Assembly (NCBI RefSeq): GCF_017307055.1
Contig: NZ_JAFLEQ010000014.1
Coordinates: forward strand, 27,328-91,327
DNA: 64,000 nucleotides
Origin: Corynebacterium mendelii
GTDB lineage: Bacteria; Actinomycetota; Actinomycetes; Mycobacteriales; Mycobacteriaceae
Direction of reading: 5' to 3'
Shown here: positions 44,303 to 53,761 of the stretch, piece after piece
Layout: each line of letters starts with the position of its first letter
How positions within the stretch are numbered: position 1 is the stretch's first letter
The notes under the pieces: model-generated
What the model was told of the DNA's origin: nothing
Seen by the model: the letters and a program-made list of their open reading frames with translations, nothing else
Database searches by the model: none
Program-made: the position numbers and the translations under genes

Positions 44303-45352
44303 GTGACACGGTTGAAAGAAACCCGCGCGGCGATGTTTCTGATCGCCCCGGCACTGACGGTGCTCGCCGTGGTGATCGGCTATCCGATCATCCGGGCGAT
44401 CTATCTGTCGTTCCAGGCCAACAAATCCTTCAACCCGAAGACCGGTTTCTTCGAGGAAGGCGGCTTCGCCGGTTTCGAGCACTACATCTACTGGCTGACG
44501 CAGCGCTGCGCCTCGCCGACCGATCCATCCGGCTACACCACCTGCGCGCCGGGTGTGCTGGCCACCGACTTTTGGCCGGCCATCCGCATCACCCTGTTTT
44601 TCGCCGTGGTGACAGTCACCCTGGAAACCATTCTGGGGTTTTGGATGGCCACAGTGATGAACCGGGAATTCCGCGGCCGGGGTCTTCTGCGGGCCGCAGT
44701 GCTGGTGCCGTGGGCCATCCCGACTGCGGTGACCGCGAAACTGTGGCAGTTCATTTTCGCCCCGCAGGGCATCATCAACGCGCTGCTGGGAACCGATATC
44801 GCCTGGACGACTGATCCGTGGGCGGCCCGCACCGCGGTGATTATCGCCGATGTGTGGAAAACCACGCCGTTTATGGCGCTGCTGATTCTGGCCGGACTGC
44901 AGATGATCCCGAAAGACGTCTATGAGGCAGCCCGTGTCGACGGCGCGAACCGGTGGCAGATTTTCACCAAAATCACCCTGCCTCTGGTGCGCCCGGCACT
45001 GATGGTGGCCGTACTGTTCAGAACACTGGATGCACTGCGCATGTACGACCTGCCGCTGATCATGATTTCTTCCTCCTCCAACTCACCGACGGCGACGATC
45101 TCCATGCTGGTGGTCGAAGACATGCGGCAGAACAACTTCAACTCCGCCTCGGCACTGTCGACGTTGATTTTCCTGCTCATCTTCGCCGTGGCTTTCGTGA
45201 TGATCAAGTTCCTGGGCGCCGATGTCAGGGGCAGCTCCAGGCAACCATCCACACCCCCGGCACCACAGGAAGATGAGGTGTCGTCGGCCAGTCCGCTGGT
45301 TGTCGACCGGGCCGTACTGGCCGCGGCCGACACGACACGAGGAGGGATATAA
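44303..45352 (+). CDS. Sugar ABC permease, TusF/SugA (MalF) type
   Basis: A 349-residue MalF-family permease with six TM helices and the EAA loop YEAARVDGANRWQIFTKITLPL that docks the ATPase. A periplasmic insert (about 50-90) holds two Cys. The C-terminal 40 residues are a polar tail not typical of the family. GTG 44303 has AGGAG 11 nt upstream. The next permease starts 3 nt after the stop, so both are one unit. Confidence 0.9.
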   Translation: MTRLKETRAAMFLIAPALTVLAVVIGYPIIRAIYLSFQANKSFNPKTGFFEEGGFAGFEHYIYWLTQRCASPTDPSGYTTCAPGVLATDFWPAIRITLFFAVVTVTLETILGFWMATVMNREFRGRGLLRAAVLVPWAIPTAVTAKLWQFIFAPQGIINALLGTDIAWTTDPWAARTAVIIADVWKTTPFMALLILAGLQMIPKDVYEAARVDGANRWQIFTKITLPLVRPALMVAVLFRTLDALRMYDLPLIMISSSSNSPTATISMLVVEDMRQNNFNSASALSTLIFLLIFAVAFVMIKFLGADVRGSSRQPSTPPAPQEDEVSSASPLVVDRAVLAAADTTRGGI

Positions 45353-45355
45353 GCA

Positions 45356-46177
45356 ATGAAAACCATCCGCACCTATTTCGGCGTGGTCCTCATTCTCATC
45401 TGGGGGCTGGCCCCGTTCTACTGGATGCTGATCACCGCGCTGCGGGACGCCGACTTCACCTTCGACACCACCCCGTGGCCGACCCATGTGACACTCGACA
45501 ACTTCGGCAAGGCACTGTCGACCGCGGAAGGCAACGATTTCCTCTCCGCGATCATCAACTCACTGATCATCGGTATCGCCACCACCATTGTGTCGGTGGC
45601 GGTCGGGGTGTTCACCGCCTACGCCCTGGCCCGGTTGAATTTTCCGGGCAAAGGCTTTGTCACCGGCATTGTGCTGGCCGCCTCCATGTTCCCGGGAATC
45701 GCTTTGGTGACCCCGCTGTTCCAGCTGTTCACCGACCTGGGGTGGATCGGCACCTACCGGGCGCTGATCATCCCCAATATTTCTTTCGCCCTGCCGCTGA
45801 CGATCTACACCCTGGTCAGTTTCTTCCAGCAGCTTCCCTGGGAGCTGGAAGAAGCTGCCCGCGTCGATGGTGCTTCCCGGGGAACAGCTTTCCGGAAAGT
45901 ACTGCTGCCGCTGGCAGCCCCGGCGCTGTTCACCACCGCTATTTTGGCGTTCATCGCCTCGTGGAACGAGTTCATGCTCGCCAAACAGCTGTCGAATCCG
46001 GACACTGAACCGGTCACCGTGGCCATCGCCCGGTTCTCCGGGCCGTCGAGTTTCGAATACCCCTACACCTCTGTCATGGCCGCAGGGGCACTGGTGACCG
46101 TACCGCTGGTGATTATGGTGCTGCTGTTCCAGCGCCGGATTGTCGCCGGGTTGACCGCCGGGGGCGTGAAGGCCTAG
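45356..46177 (+). CDS. Sugar ABC permease, TusG/SugB (MalG) type
   Basis: A 273-residue MalG-family permease with six TM helices and EAA loop LEEAARVDGASRGTAFRKVLLPL. AGGAGGGATATAAGCA precedes the ATG. It forms a heterodimer with the previous product. TusG/SugB assignment follows its order and length. Confidence 0.9.
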   Translation: MKTIRTYFGVVLILIWGLAPFYWMLITALRDADFTFDTTPWPTHVTLDNFGKALSTAEGNDFLSAIINSLIIGIATTIVSVAVGVFTAYALARLNFPGKGFVTGIVLAASMFPGIALVTPLFQLFTDLGWIGTYRALIIPNISFALPLTIYTLVSFFQQLPWELEEAARVDGASRGTAFRKVLLPLAAPALFTTAILAFIASWNEFMLAKQLSNPDTEPVTVAIARFSGPSSFEYPYTSVMAAGALVTVPLVIMVLLFQRRIVAGLTAGGVKA

Positions 46178-46267
46178 AAAAAATCAGCCCACTGTCCCCG
46201 CCGCAGACCGGCAACGGCTTCGCGGTGTGGGGTGGCGTATGGACGATTGTTCAAGGAAGCAACAGCT

Positions 46268-46486
46268 GTGTCACCAACAAAAAAACACCACGACAGTCAG
46301 CGCCAGCAGCTGGTGCGTGACTCGGTGGTCGGTTTCGTCGGATTTTTCGCCTTCCTGTCCGTGGTGCAGGCGGTGATCAATGTGCTGCGCCCCGAACCGC
46401 TGGTGTGGCCGGCCCTGCTGGCACTGGTGATGGTGATCCTGTTCGTGGTGGTCTACCGGATCACCCGGCCGGGAAGGCGCGGCTGA
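46268..46486 (+). CDS. Small two-helix membrane protein of the importer locus
   Basis: A 72-residue protein: a basic N-terminus (SPTKKHHDSQRQQ) and two TM helices (about 21-40 and 46-63), ending in RITRPGRRG. GTG 46268 with AAGGA 10 nt upstream was chosen; an upstream in-frame GTG at 46232 has no site. The C. glutamicum tus locus also has a small membrane protein (cg0833), so a helper role in trehalose uptake is possible. Confidence 0.65.
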   Translation: MSPTKKHHDSQRQQLVRDSVVGFVGFFAFLSVVQAVINVLRPEPLVWPALLALVMVILFVVVYRITRPGRRG

Positions 46487-46546
46487 AACCCTCCCGCAGG
46501 CACGGCGCCGGTGGCCGGGTGGAGCCGTTGTGCCTTCCGGTGCCTG

Positions 46547-47509
46547 TCACCCGTAGAGCTGCAGGCCGTAGGTGTCCAGAATCGTTTTCAGCCCCTGGAA
46601 CCAGCCCTGGTCCGGCCGGTAATCGTTGCGGTAGCTGGTCACCCCCACCGGGTAGAGCACTTTGTCGACGAAGGCGAACACCGGGCCGCCGGAATCCCCG
46701 CGATCGCCCGGCGCGTAGGCGGAAAATGTTTGTCTGTTGGTGATTTCCGCCAGATCACCACAGGTCATTCCGGTGCGGAATCCCAGACGGCACACCATCG
46801 GATCGGCTTTCTGCAGTTCATCGAAGCCCCAGAGCCGGGTGACTTTTTCCTTCAGCGGCGGGGAGGAATACCAGGGGGCCTGCGAGTCGGTGACATCGAC
46901 CAGCCCGATATCGATTTTTCCCATGGTGTTGTCGCTGACGACATATCTGCCGAGAAGGAATTTCTCGCCCTGCTTGTTGACGAACACCACCCGGTCGCCG
47001 ACACTGCCGCAGTGCCCGGCGGTGACCATTATTTTGCGTTCGCCCTTGTGCGCGAACCAGCCGGCCGAACAAGAGGTTTTCCCGTCGACGTTGTATACCC
47101 GCACCCCGGGAACCACCCGGTCGGTTTTCGTGAGCCACTCCCAGTCACTGCTGTTGTGGTAGCGCTCCCGGCGCTCCCGGCTGGGTTTCGGCTGATGCGT
47201 GGGGCTGTCGGGTTTTTCTGCCTGCGGTACCTGCGGCAGTGCGCTGGTGGTGGCGGACATCGACTGTGGGGCAGCAGGCGGGGGCGGGGGCTGATTGTCC
47301 GGGACATAAGGCTGCGCGGTGGTGGTGACCCTGGCCGGGCCGGTGGGCTGGTTGCCGTGTCCGCCGGGTGCCCCGTCCGGGGAGGAGTTCAATGTGACGA
47401 TCACCCGTGTGCCGTCGCTGTCCCCGGAGCCGGAACAACCGGCAACGAGCAGAGTCGCTGCAGCCGTCACCGCCAGCATGCCGGCCCGAATGATCGACGT
47501 CGATTCCAT
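46547..47509 (-). CDS. Secreted chymotrypsin-like (S1) serine protease lipoprotein
   Basis: A 320-residue protein. Lipobox VAGC (Cys25) follows a hydrophobic segment 8-22. A disordered Pro/Gln linker (45-110) leads to a trypsin-like domain with triad H166 (TAGHC), D200 (KIDIGLVD) and S273 (GDRGDSGGP). Cys pairs (147/167, 240/250) could form the usual disulfides. It is anchored outside the membrane and probably acts on surface or secreted proteins. It is convergent with the small membrane protein gene; no inhibitor or substrate gene is adjacent. Confidence 0.9.
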   Translation of the reverse strand: MESTSIIRAGMLAVTAAATLLVAGCSGSGDSDGTRVIVTLNSSPDGAPGGHGNQPTGPARVTTTAQPYVPDNQPPPPPAAPQSMSATTSALPQVPQAEKPDSPTHQPKPSRERRERYHNSSDWEWLTKTDRVVPGVRVYNVDGKTSCSAGWFAHKGERKIMVTAGHCGSVGDRVVFVNKQGEKFLLGRYVVSDNTMGKIDIGLVDVTDSQAPWYSSPPLKEKVTRLWGFDELQKADPMVCRLGFRTGMTCGDLAEITNRQTFSAYAPGDRGDSGGPVFAFVDKVLYPVGVTSYRNDYRPDQGWFQGLKTILDTYGLQLYG

Positions 47510-48226
47510 TGTCTGACAGTTTTTCCCGTGTTCGATTCCGCGTGGACACACCGGTTGCGCGGGCAGTGCAGTCCCCCGGCCGGTGGGCTGTGCCGGTGCT
47601 GTTGTCCATCCTATCGGTTGTGCTGGCTGCCGGTGGCTGATGGCCTCGACTGTCCCGCTCCCCTTTCGCCCCGGCCCGAAAACCGGACAAGCCGCAGCCC
47701 CCCGTGATCCGCAAGCCCGATGATCCCCGGGGAAGGTGGAGAAGTCCCGAAACAATAGTTAATGCCCCTTATCGAATACACCGGCAACCGGCGGCACCAG
47801 GTTTTGATCACACCTGTAAACCGGGGGACACCGGCAGGTTGCAGGGTGTTCACCGCCCCGACAACCGGACTGCCACCAGCCTGCCCCAAGGTTCACCGCA
47901 CAGATATCCCGCCCCCGGCCCCACCGGCCAGTTACCGGTTCTGAACAGCCATTGTGCCGCTGACCCGCCCGCGGCTGAGTCCGGTTGCAACCGGTGGGGT
48001 ACCTGCTCGGCCACCGGGGCAGAGACGGATAGATAGCGGGTGTCAGCCCATGATGTGCCGGGACCCGGTTTTATCTCTGCGGCTGCTTGTCACCGTGGTT
48101 TTTCCGGCACTAACGGCACCGGTGAGCAGACGGTGGCCTGCGCTATCGCGGGATGGGTAAAAGTTCATGTGCCGTTTCATGCCACAGCCCCACGATGTTC
48201 ACTGTCGTTTCGTAACGTCGCCAGAC
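47510..48226. other. Protease-ugpA divergent region (717 nt)
   Basis: No supported gene. AT-richer patches (AACAATAGTTAATG near 47752) and, at the right end, four GTTCA/GTTTC heptamers before the ugpA start. Both flanking promoters must lie here. Confidence 0.5.
48163..48213 (+). promoter_or_regulatory. PHO-box-like direct-repeat array upstream of ugpA
   Basis: GTTCATG (48163), GTTTCATG (48174), GTTCACT (48197) and GTTTCGT (48207) are spaced 11, 23 and 10 nt, i.e. on one helix face. Phosphate response regulators of the PhoP/PhoR type bind 11-bp direct repeats such as GTTCACC in actinobacteria, and ugp belongs to the phosphate-starvation regulon in C. glutamicum. Inference, not shown. Confidence 0.4.
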
Positions 48227-49174
48227 GTGAATGCACCGACAACATCCGGCAACGCACCCGGCACCACCGGCCACCGGGACACCGGCAGGCCCAGTTTCAC
48301 CGGCGACCGCCGGGAGTGGATCCTCGCGGCAGTGCTGCTGGTGCCGAACCTGGTGCTGCTGGGACTTTTCACCTACCGGCCGCTGGTCGATAACCTGCGG
48401 CTGTCACTGACCAGTTGGAACATCGCCTCCCCGACGGCGACATTCATCGGTTTCGACAACTACGTCAACTGGTTCACCAACCCCGACAGTTGGCTGATCG
48501 TGAAAAACACGGTGATTTTCACCGGGGTCACCGTCATCGGGAGTCTGTTTCTGGGTCTGGGGCTGGCACTGGTGCTGGACCAGAAAATCCTCGGCCGCAA
48601 TCTGGTGCGCTCAGCGATATTCGCCCCCTACGTGATCTCCGGGGCGGCGATCGGTGTGGCGTTCCAGTTCGTGTTCGACCCGCAGTTCGGCCTGATCAAG
48701 GATTTGCTGGGCCGTTTCGGGATCCTCTCCCCCGACTTCTACCAGGTGCCCGGCTGGGCGCTGGTGATGATCACCGCCACCTACATCTGGAAGAACCTGG
48801 GCTACACCTTCGTCATCTATCTCGCCGCGCTGCAGGCCCGGCGGAAGGATTTGGATGAAGCGGCCGAAATCGACGGTACCCCGGCCTGGCGTCATTTGAC
48901 CCGGGTGGTACTGCCGCAGCTGCGGCCCACCACCTTCTTCCTGTCGATCACCGTGCTGCTCAATTCGATGCAGGTCTTCGACATCATCAATGTCATGACC
49001 CGGGGCGGTCCGCAGGGGATCGGCACCACCACCATGATCTACCAGGTCTACCAGGAAACATTCGTCAATCTGCGGGCAGGCTACGGCGCCACGGTGGCCA
49101 CCATCCTGTTTCTGGTGTTGTTCGTGGTCACCATGCTGCAGGTCCGTGTCATGCAGAAAGGCGAGGAGAACTAA
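48227..49174 (+). CDS. ugpA: Glycerol-3-phosphate ABC permease UgpA
   Basis: About 315 residues: six TM helices and EAA loop LDEAAEIDGTPAWRHLTRVVLPQL. The FTYRPLVDNLRLSLTSWN segment is typical of UgpA. GTG 48227 was chosen because sequence before it (ATG 48167 and 48173) gives a Cys/His-rich leader unlike permeases and overlaps the repeat array; the start remains uncertain. It heads ugpA-ugpE-ugpB-ugpC, the C. glutamicum gene order. Confidence 0.85.
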   Translation: MNAPTTSGNAPGTTGHRDTGRPSFTGDRREWILAAVLLVPNLVLLGLFTYRPLVDNLRLSLTSWNIASPTATFIGFDNYVNWFTNPDSWLIVKNTVIFTGVTVIGSLFLGLGLALVLDQKILGRNLVRSAIFAPYVISGAAIGVAFQFVFDPQFGLIKDLLGRFGILSPDFYQVPGWALVMITATYIWKNLGYTFVIYLAALQARRKDLDEAAEIDGTPAWRHLTRVVLPQLRPTTFFLSITVLLNSMQVFDIINVMTRGGPQGIGTTTMIYQVYQETFVNLRAGYGATVATILFLVLFVVTMLQVRVMQKGEEN

Positions 49175-49177
49175 CCG

Positions 49178-50080
49178 ATGACCGATCCCACCATGTCCGC
49201 CGCCGCCACAAGACAACAGCGCCGCAACCGTGGCACCAGTGGCCGGGGTTTGTCCGGCCAGCCGATCGCCTACCGCCTGGCAGGCTATGTGACCCTGCTG
49301 ATCACGGTGCTGGTGGTTGTGGTTCCGGTGTGGTGGATTGTGGTCGCCTCCTTTAAAACACAGGGCGATATCTACACCACCCCGGCCACCTGGTGGCCGC
49401 AGCCTTTCACCTGGGGCAACTACCACGACGTGACCGAAAACATCCAGTTCGGCGCCTATCTGCGCAACTCCATCATCCTCACGGTGGTGCTGTCGTCGAT
49501 CAAGATCGTCATCGGCGTCACCAGTGCCTACGCCCTGTCGCTGGTGCGGTTTCCGGGCAGGAACCTGGTGTTTTTGATTGTGGTGGCCTCTCTTCTGGTG
49601 CCCAACCAGATCACCATTATCTCCAACTATTCGTTGATCGCCGGGCTGGGTCTGCGCAACACGTTCACCGGCATTATTTTGCCGCTGGCGGGTACTGCGT
49701 TCGGCACGTTTTTGATGCGCAACCACTTCATCTCTTTGCCGAAAGAAGTCATTGAGGCCGCCCGCATGGATGGGGCCGGTCCGGTGAAGATGCTGTGGCG
49801 GGTGGTGCTGCCCATGAGCTGGCCGACACTGACGGCTTTCGCACTGATCACCATTGTCGCCGACTGGAACGAATACCTGTGGCCGTTTTTGATGAGCGAT
49901 GACGCCCGCACCGCCCCGCTGCAGATCGGTTTGACTTTCCTGCTCAACAACGACGGCCTGACCAACTGGGGGGTGGTGATGGCGGGCACCGTCCTGGCGG
50001 TACTGCCGATGCTGATCGTGTTTGTGCTCATGCAGAAAAACATGATCAAAGGCATGGTCACCGGCGCCGTCAAAGGCTAG
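49178..50080 (+). CDS. ugpE: Glycerol-3-phosphate ABC permease UgpE
   Basis: A 300-residue MalG-type permease: six TM helices, EAA loop IEAARMDGAGPVKMLWRVVLPM. GAGGAG precedes the ATG and only 3 nt separate it from ugpA, so they are co-translated. Partner of UgpA in the membrane. Confidence 0.9.
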   Translation: MTDPTMSAAATRQQRRNRGTSGRGLSGQPIAYRLAGYVTLLITVLVVVVPVWWIVVASFKTQGDIYTTPATWWPQPFTWGNYHDVTENIQFGAYLRNSIILTVVLSSIKIVIGVTSAYALSLVRFPGRNLVFLIVVASLLVPNQITIISNYSLIAGLGLRNTFTGIILPLAGTAFGTFLMRNHFISLPKEVIEAARMDGAGPVKMLWRVVLPMSWPTLTAFALITIVADWNEYLWPFLMSDDARTAPLQIGLTFLLNNDGLTNWGVVMAGTVLAVLPMLIVFVLMQKNMIKGMVTGAVKG

Positions 50081-50298
50081 GGGCGGCAACACCCGCCACT
50101 GAGACACAACCGAATACAGGCCACGGACACCACCGGTTTTCCTTCCCCGGTGCGTTATCCGGAGACCGGCCCCGGCAGCCACCGGGACCTGTCCCCGGGT
50201 CGCACCGGCCGGAGAGCATTGCCTTCCGGCTGCGCGTTCCCGTGCCGCTTGTCCACCCATTTTCGCTTTCCCGCCGAAAGGCACTGTAAGGAATCCCC

Positions 50299-51652
50299 AT
50301 GAAACACACCACAGCTTTGGTTACCTTCGTCGGCGCTGCCGCCCTCCTGGCCGGCTGCGCCGGAACCGGCACCACCCCGGATGTCGCCTCCACCGCGGAC
50401 GATAAGTCGCAGGCATCGTCCCAGTCCTCATCCGGCAACTCCGCCGCGAAGTCCGACTCGTCAACAACCACCATCGAGTTCTGGTCGAACCATCCCGGCA
50501 ACTCACTGGAGCTGGAAAAGAAGATCATCTCCGATTTCGAGAAAGAAAACCCCGATATCACAGTCAAACTGGTCGACGGCGGCAAAAACTACGAAGAAGT
50601 CGCGCAGAAGTTCAACGCCGCCCTGGCCGGTGGGCAGGTGCCGGATGTGGTCGTCGCCTCCCGATGTGACCTGGTTCAACTTCGCGCTCAACGACCAGCT
50701 GGCCCCGATCGGTGATCTGCTGGAAAAAGTCGGCGGTGATCCGGCCGACTACATCTCCAACTTTTACGACGAATACACCCTGGACGGCAACCACTATGCG
50801 GTGCCCTATTCCCGTTCCACGCCGCTGTTTTATTACAACAAGGACATGTGGGCCAAGGCCGGTCTTCCCGAGCGCGGCCCGAAAGACTGGGACGAGTGGA
50901 ATGACGAGTTCGCCCCGAAGCTGAAACAAACCCTGGATGCGGGTGTGTCCCCGCTGGTCATCCCCGACGGCACCAACTACATGGACTGGTATTTCCAGGG
51001 CATGATCTGGTCGCTGGGTGGCGCCTACTCCAACGAGTGGACCATGGCCATGGGCGATGACGACTCGGTCAAAGCCGGCCAGTTCCTCAAATCCCAGTTC
51101 GAGCAGGGCTACTTCAAAGCCGCCAAAGACGCCACCGCCCCGTTCCTGGCCGGACAAACTGCCGCGATCCTGGAATCCACCGGTTCGCTGGGAGGTTTGA
51201 CCAAGGCCGACAAAATCAACTTCGGCACCGCTTTCCTGCCCTCCCCGGAGGGTGTGGAAGGCTGCCCGACCGGTGGTGCTGGTCTGGCTGTTCCGGCGAA
51301 GTCGAAAAACCAGGAGGCGGCCGCGAAGTTCGTGGCGTTTGCCACCAACACCGCCAACACCAACTACTTCTCGGAAAACACCGGCTACATGCCGGTGCGT
51401 ACCTCCGCCATTGAGCTTCCCGAAGTGCAAAAACGCATGCAGGAGGATCCGAACTACTCCACTGCCATCGAGCAGCTGCCGCACACCAAAAAACAGGATG
51501 CCGGCCGCGTGTTCGTGCCCGGCGGCGGTATGCGCATCGGCGCCGGTCTGGACAAGATCGCCCAGGGTGCCACCGTCGAGGAAGTATTCGGCGGCATTGA
51601 TGCCGAGCAGCAAAAGCTCATCGATTCCGAGATCACACCGAAGCTGAAATAG
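50299..51652 (+). pseudogene. ugpB: Glycerol-3-phosphate-binding lipoprotein UgpB, frameshifted
   Basis: Signal peptide with lipobox LAGC and the mature start (IEFWSNHPGNSLELEKK) are in one frame to QVPDVVVAS. The next frame then continues exactly with DVTWFNFALNDQLAPI to the normal C-terminus. A single extra C in the run 50660-50662 explains the shift; removing it restores 450 residues. AAGGA precedes ATG 50299. Either a recent mutation that disables uptake or a sequencing error; everything else in the gene is conserved. Confidence 0.88.
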
Positions 51653-51976
51653 CCCCCGCGGCAGCACGCTGGGACCCCGGTCTGTCCCCCCACCCGCCAC
51701 ATGTTTTTCGGCAGGTGGGAAAAACCGCCCCCTGTCTCCCCGGCAGGACCCGGGAAAAAGCAGGCGGCACAGCTGGTGTGCGCAGGTGGTGTGTGCCGGG
51801 CGGATATCCGCCCGGCCCCTGCCGCTGCTCCGGCGTACACCACCACGATTGCTACCTGGTTTTTCCCTCTTCTTTTCTTTTGTGCCCGGTCAGCGTGTTG
51901 CCCGGCCGGGTTGCATGTTGTTTTCCCCTGTCCGATACCTGTTACCGATGTGAAAGCGTTGTAGGCACCCGCACCC
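51653..51976. other. ugpB-ugpC gap (324 nt)
   Basis: Contains an imperfect hairpin (51691-51719) and a perfect 22-bp palindrome (51795-51816). TAGGCA lies near 51962, 9 nt before ugpC, a possible -10. No gene. Confidence 0.5.
51795..51816. repeat. Perfect 22-bp palindrome between ugpB and ugpC
   Basis: GCCGGGCGGAT followed directly by ATCCGCCCGGC. As DNA it could bind a dimeric regulator; as RNA the arms would need to open a central loop. Confidence 0.6.
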
Positions 51977-53209
51977 ATGGCAAACGTTATTTTCGACCAC
52001 GCAACCCGCCAATTCGACGACTCGCCCATCCCGGCGGTGAATGATTTGACTCTCACCATCGACGACGGGGAATGCGTTGTGTTCGTCGGCCCGTCCGGCT
52101 GCGGGAAATCAACATCGCTGCGCATGGTGGCAGGGCTGGAACCCACCACCTCCGGCACAGTGCTGATCGGGGAAAAAGATGTCACCGGGGTGCGTCCCCG
52201 CCAGCGGGATGTGGCCATGGTCTTCCAGTCTTATGCCCTGTACCCGAATATGACCGTCGCCCAGAACATGGCGTTCGCGTTGGAAAACCAGAAACTGCCC
52301 AAAGACGAGATTCGGCGGCGGGTCACCGATGTCGCCGACATGCTGGAGCTGACCGATCTGGTCGACCGCAAACCCGCGGCACTCTCCGGCGGGCAGCGCC
52401 AGCGGGTGGCGATGGGCCGGGCGATTGTCCGCAAACCGAGGGTGTTCTGCATGGATGAGCCGCTGTCGAATCTGGATGCGAAACTGCGGGTGACCATGCG
52501 CGGGGAACTGGCGTCCCTGCAGCGCAGGCTGGAAACAACCACCATCTACGTCACCCACGACCAAACGGAAGCAATGACCATGGGGCACCGGGTGGCAGTG
52601 CTCAAAGACGGCCAGCTGCAGCAGATCGACACCCCGGAAACCCTCTACGCCAATCCGGTCAACACATTTGTCGCCGGTTTCATCGGATCCCCGGCGATCG
52701 GTTTGTTCGACTGCCCCGTCGACGCCGACGGCCGGGCGCATCTGGCCGGAATCACCATCGGTCTTCCACGGGAGGTCCGCAGCGTCCTCACCGGGGATAC
52801 GGTGTGCATCGGTATCCGCCCCGAGTCGTGGCGGATGGCCGGGGCTGATGAGCAGGCCGTGGAGCTTTCCTGCCAGCTGGTGGAGATGCTCGGATCCCAG
52901 AACTACTGCTACGGGCAGACCACCGTGCCCGTGGATGTCCACACCAGTGACCAATCATCGATGACGCGGGCCAAAAAGTCCGGGCAACCGGTGCGCAAAA
53001 AAAGCCGCTTCGCCACGCTGCGCGCCACCGGCCGCACCAGCGCCGAAACCCCGTCATCGACCGGCAGGGGTCCGTCCACCCGGCGCATCGCCGTCATGCT
53101 GGAACGCGGCCGGCGCGTCAGTGTTGATTCCACCATCCGCGTGGCACCGATTGCCGGGGAAATCCATGTCTTTGATCCTGTCACCGGCACAGCCGTCGGC
53201 CGGGTGTGA
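51977..53209 (+). CDS. ugpC: Glycerol-3-phosphate ABC ATPase UgpC
   Basis: A 410-residue CUT1 ATPase with GPSGCGKST, LSGGQRQRVAMGRAI, FCMDEPLSNLD and H-loop VTHDQTEAMTMG; TOBE domain from about 240 with GIRPESW. Between the two TOBE strands lies a basic Ser/Arg/Thr-rich insert of roughly 65 residues (about 320-380), absent from the importer ATPase at 41345-42379. Energises UgpAE. It lies 324 nt after ugpB and may have its own promoter, so it could serve other permeases if ugpB is inactive. Confidence 0.9.
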   Translation: MANVIFDHATRQFDDSPIPAVNDLTLTIDDGECVVFVGPSGCGKSTSLRMVAGLEPTTSGTVLIGEKDVTGVRPRQRDVAMVFQSYALYPNMTVAQNMAFALENQKLPKDEIRRRVTDVADMLELTDLVDRKPAALSGGQRQRVAMGRAIVRKPRVFCMDEPLSNLDAKLRVTMRGELASLQRRLETTTIYVTHDQTEAMTMGHRVAVLKDGQLQQIDTPETLYANPVNTFVAGFIGSPAIGLFDCPVDADGRAHLAGITIGLPREVRSVLTGDTVCIGIRPESWRMAGADEQAVELSCQLVEMLGSQNYCYGQTTVPVDVHTSDQSSMTRAKKSGQPVRKKSRFATLRATGRTSAETPSSTGRGPSTRRIAVMLERGRRVSVDSTIRVAPIAGEIHVFDPVTGTAVGRV

Positions 53210-53243
53210 CATCTGTGGTTGCGCGGACAACACCCGCACCGGC

Positions 53244-53714
53244 CTACCGGCCGGTGAGCCTCCGGATCATCCGCCGCCAGACCACCCGGGCGGCGGAATG
53301 GCCCAGGGCCGCAATCTCCCGGGTCCACAGATACGGTGCCCGGGCAAGCGGGGTGGGGGCGCTGACCACTGTCACCGTGTAGCCGTGGTGCCAGGCCCAC
53401 ATCGCCACCCGTGGTTTGTGGAAGTCACTGGTCACCACTGTCCATCCGGTGCAGCCGCCCAACAGTTCCCGGGTGTATTCGAGGTTCTCGTTGGTGGATT
53501 CCGCCCGGTTTTCCACCAGGATTGTTTCCGGATCCACGCCGTGACGCGTTAACCACTGCGCCATCGCCGGGGCCTCATTGCGTCCGGTGACCACCACCGT
53601 CACCCCGGGGTGAATCAACGGCAGGGCCGCAGTCAACCGGGCGGACAGTGCTGTGCCCGGTACCCCGTTGGTCAAACGGCATCCCAGCACCACGACAGTG
53701 TGTGTCCCGGCCAT
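53244..53714 (-). CDS. YdcF/DUF218 family protein
   Basis: A 156-residue DUF218 domain: VVVLGCRLTNGVPGTALSAR, VVVTGRNEAP, ENRAESTNENLEYT and VVTSDFHKPRV. The family is linked to envelope or vancomycin-type phenotypes (SanA, ElyC), with no clear chemistry. It lacks the membrane helices of SanA. GGGGGT precedes the ATG. Last gene of purK-purE-ydcF by spacing (47 nt). Confidence 0.85.
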   Translation of the reverse strand: MAGTHTVVVLGCRLTNGVPGTALSARLTAALPLIHPGVTVVVTGRNEAPAMAQWLTRHGVDPETILVENRAESTNENLEYTRELLGGCTGWTVVTSDFHKPRVAMWAWHHGYTVTVVSAPTPLARAPYLWTREIAALGHSAARVVWRRMIRRLTGR

Positions 53715-53761
53715 GGTTTACCCCCAGTGTTTCCGGTATAAGCAGGGTGCGGGCGCTTGCG

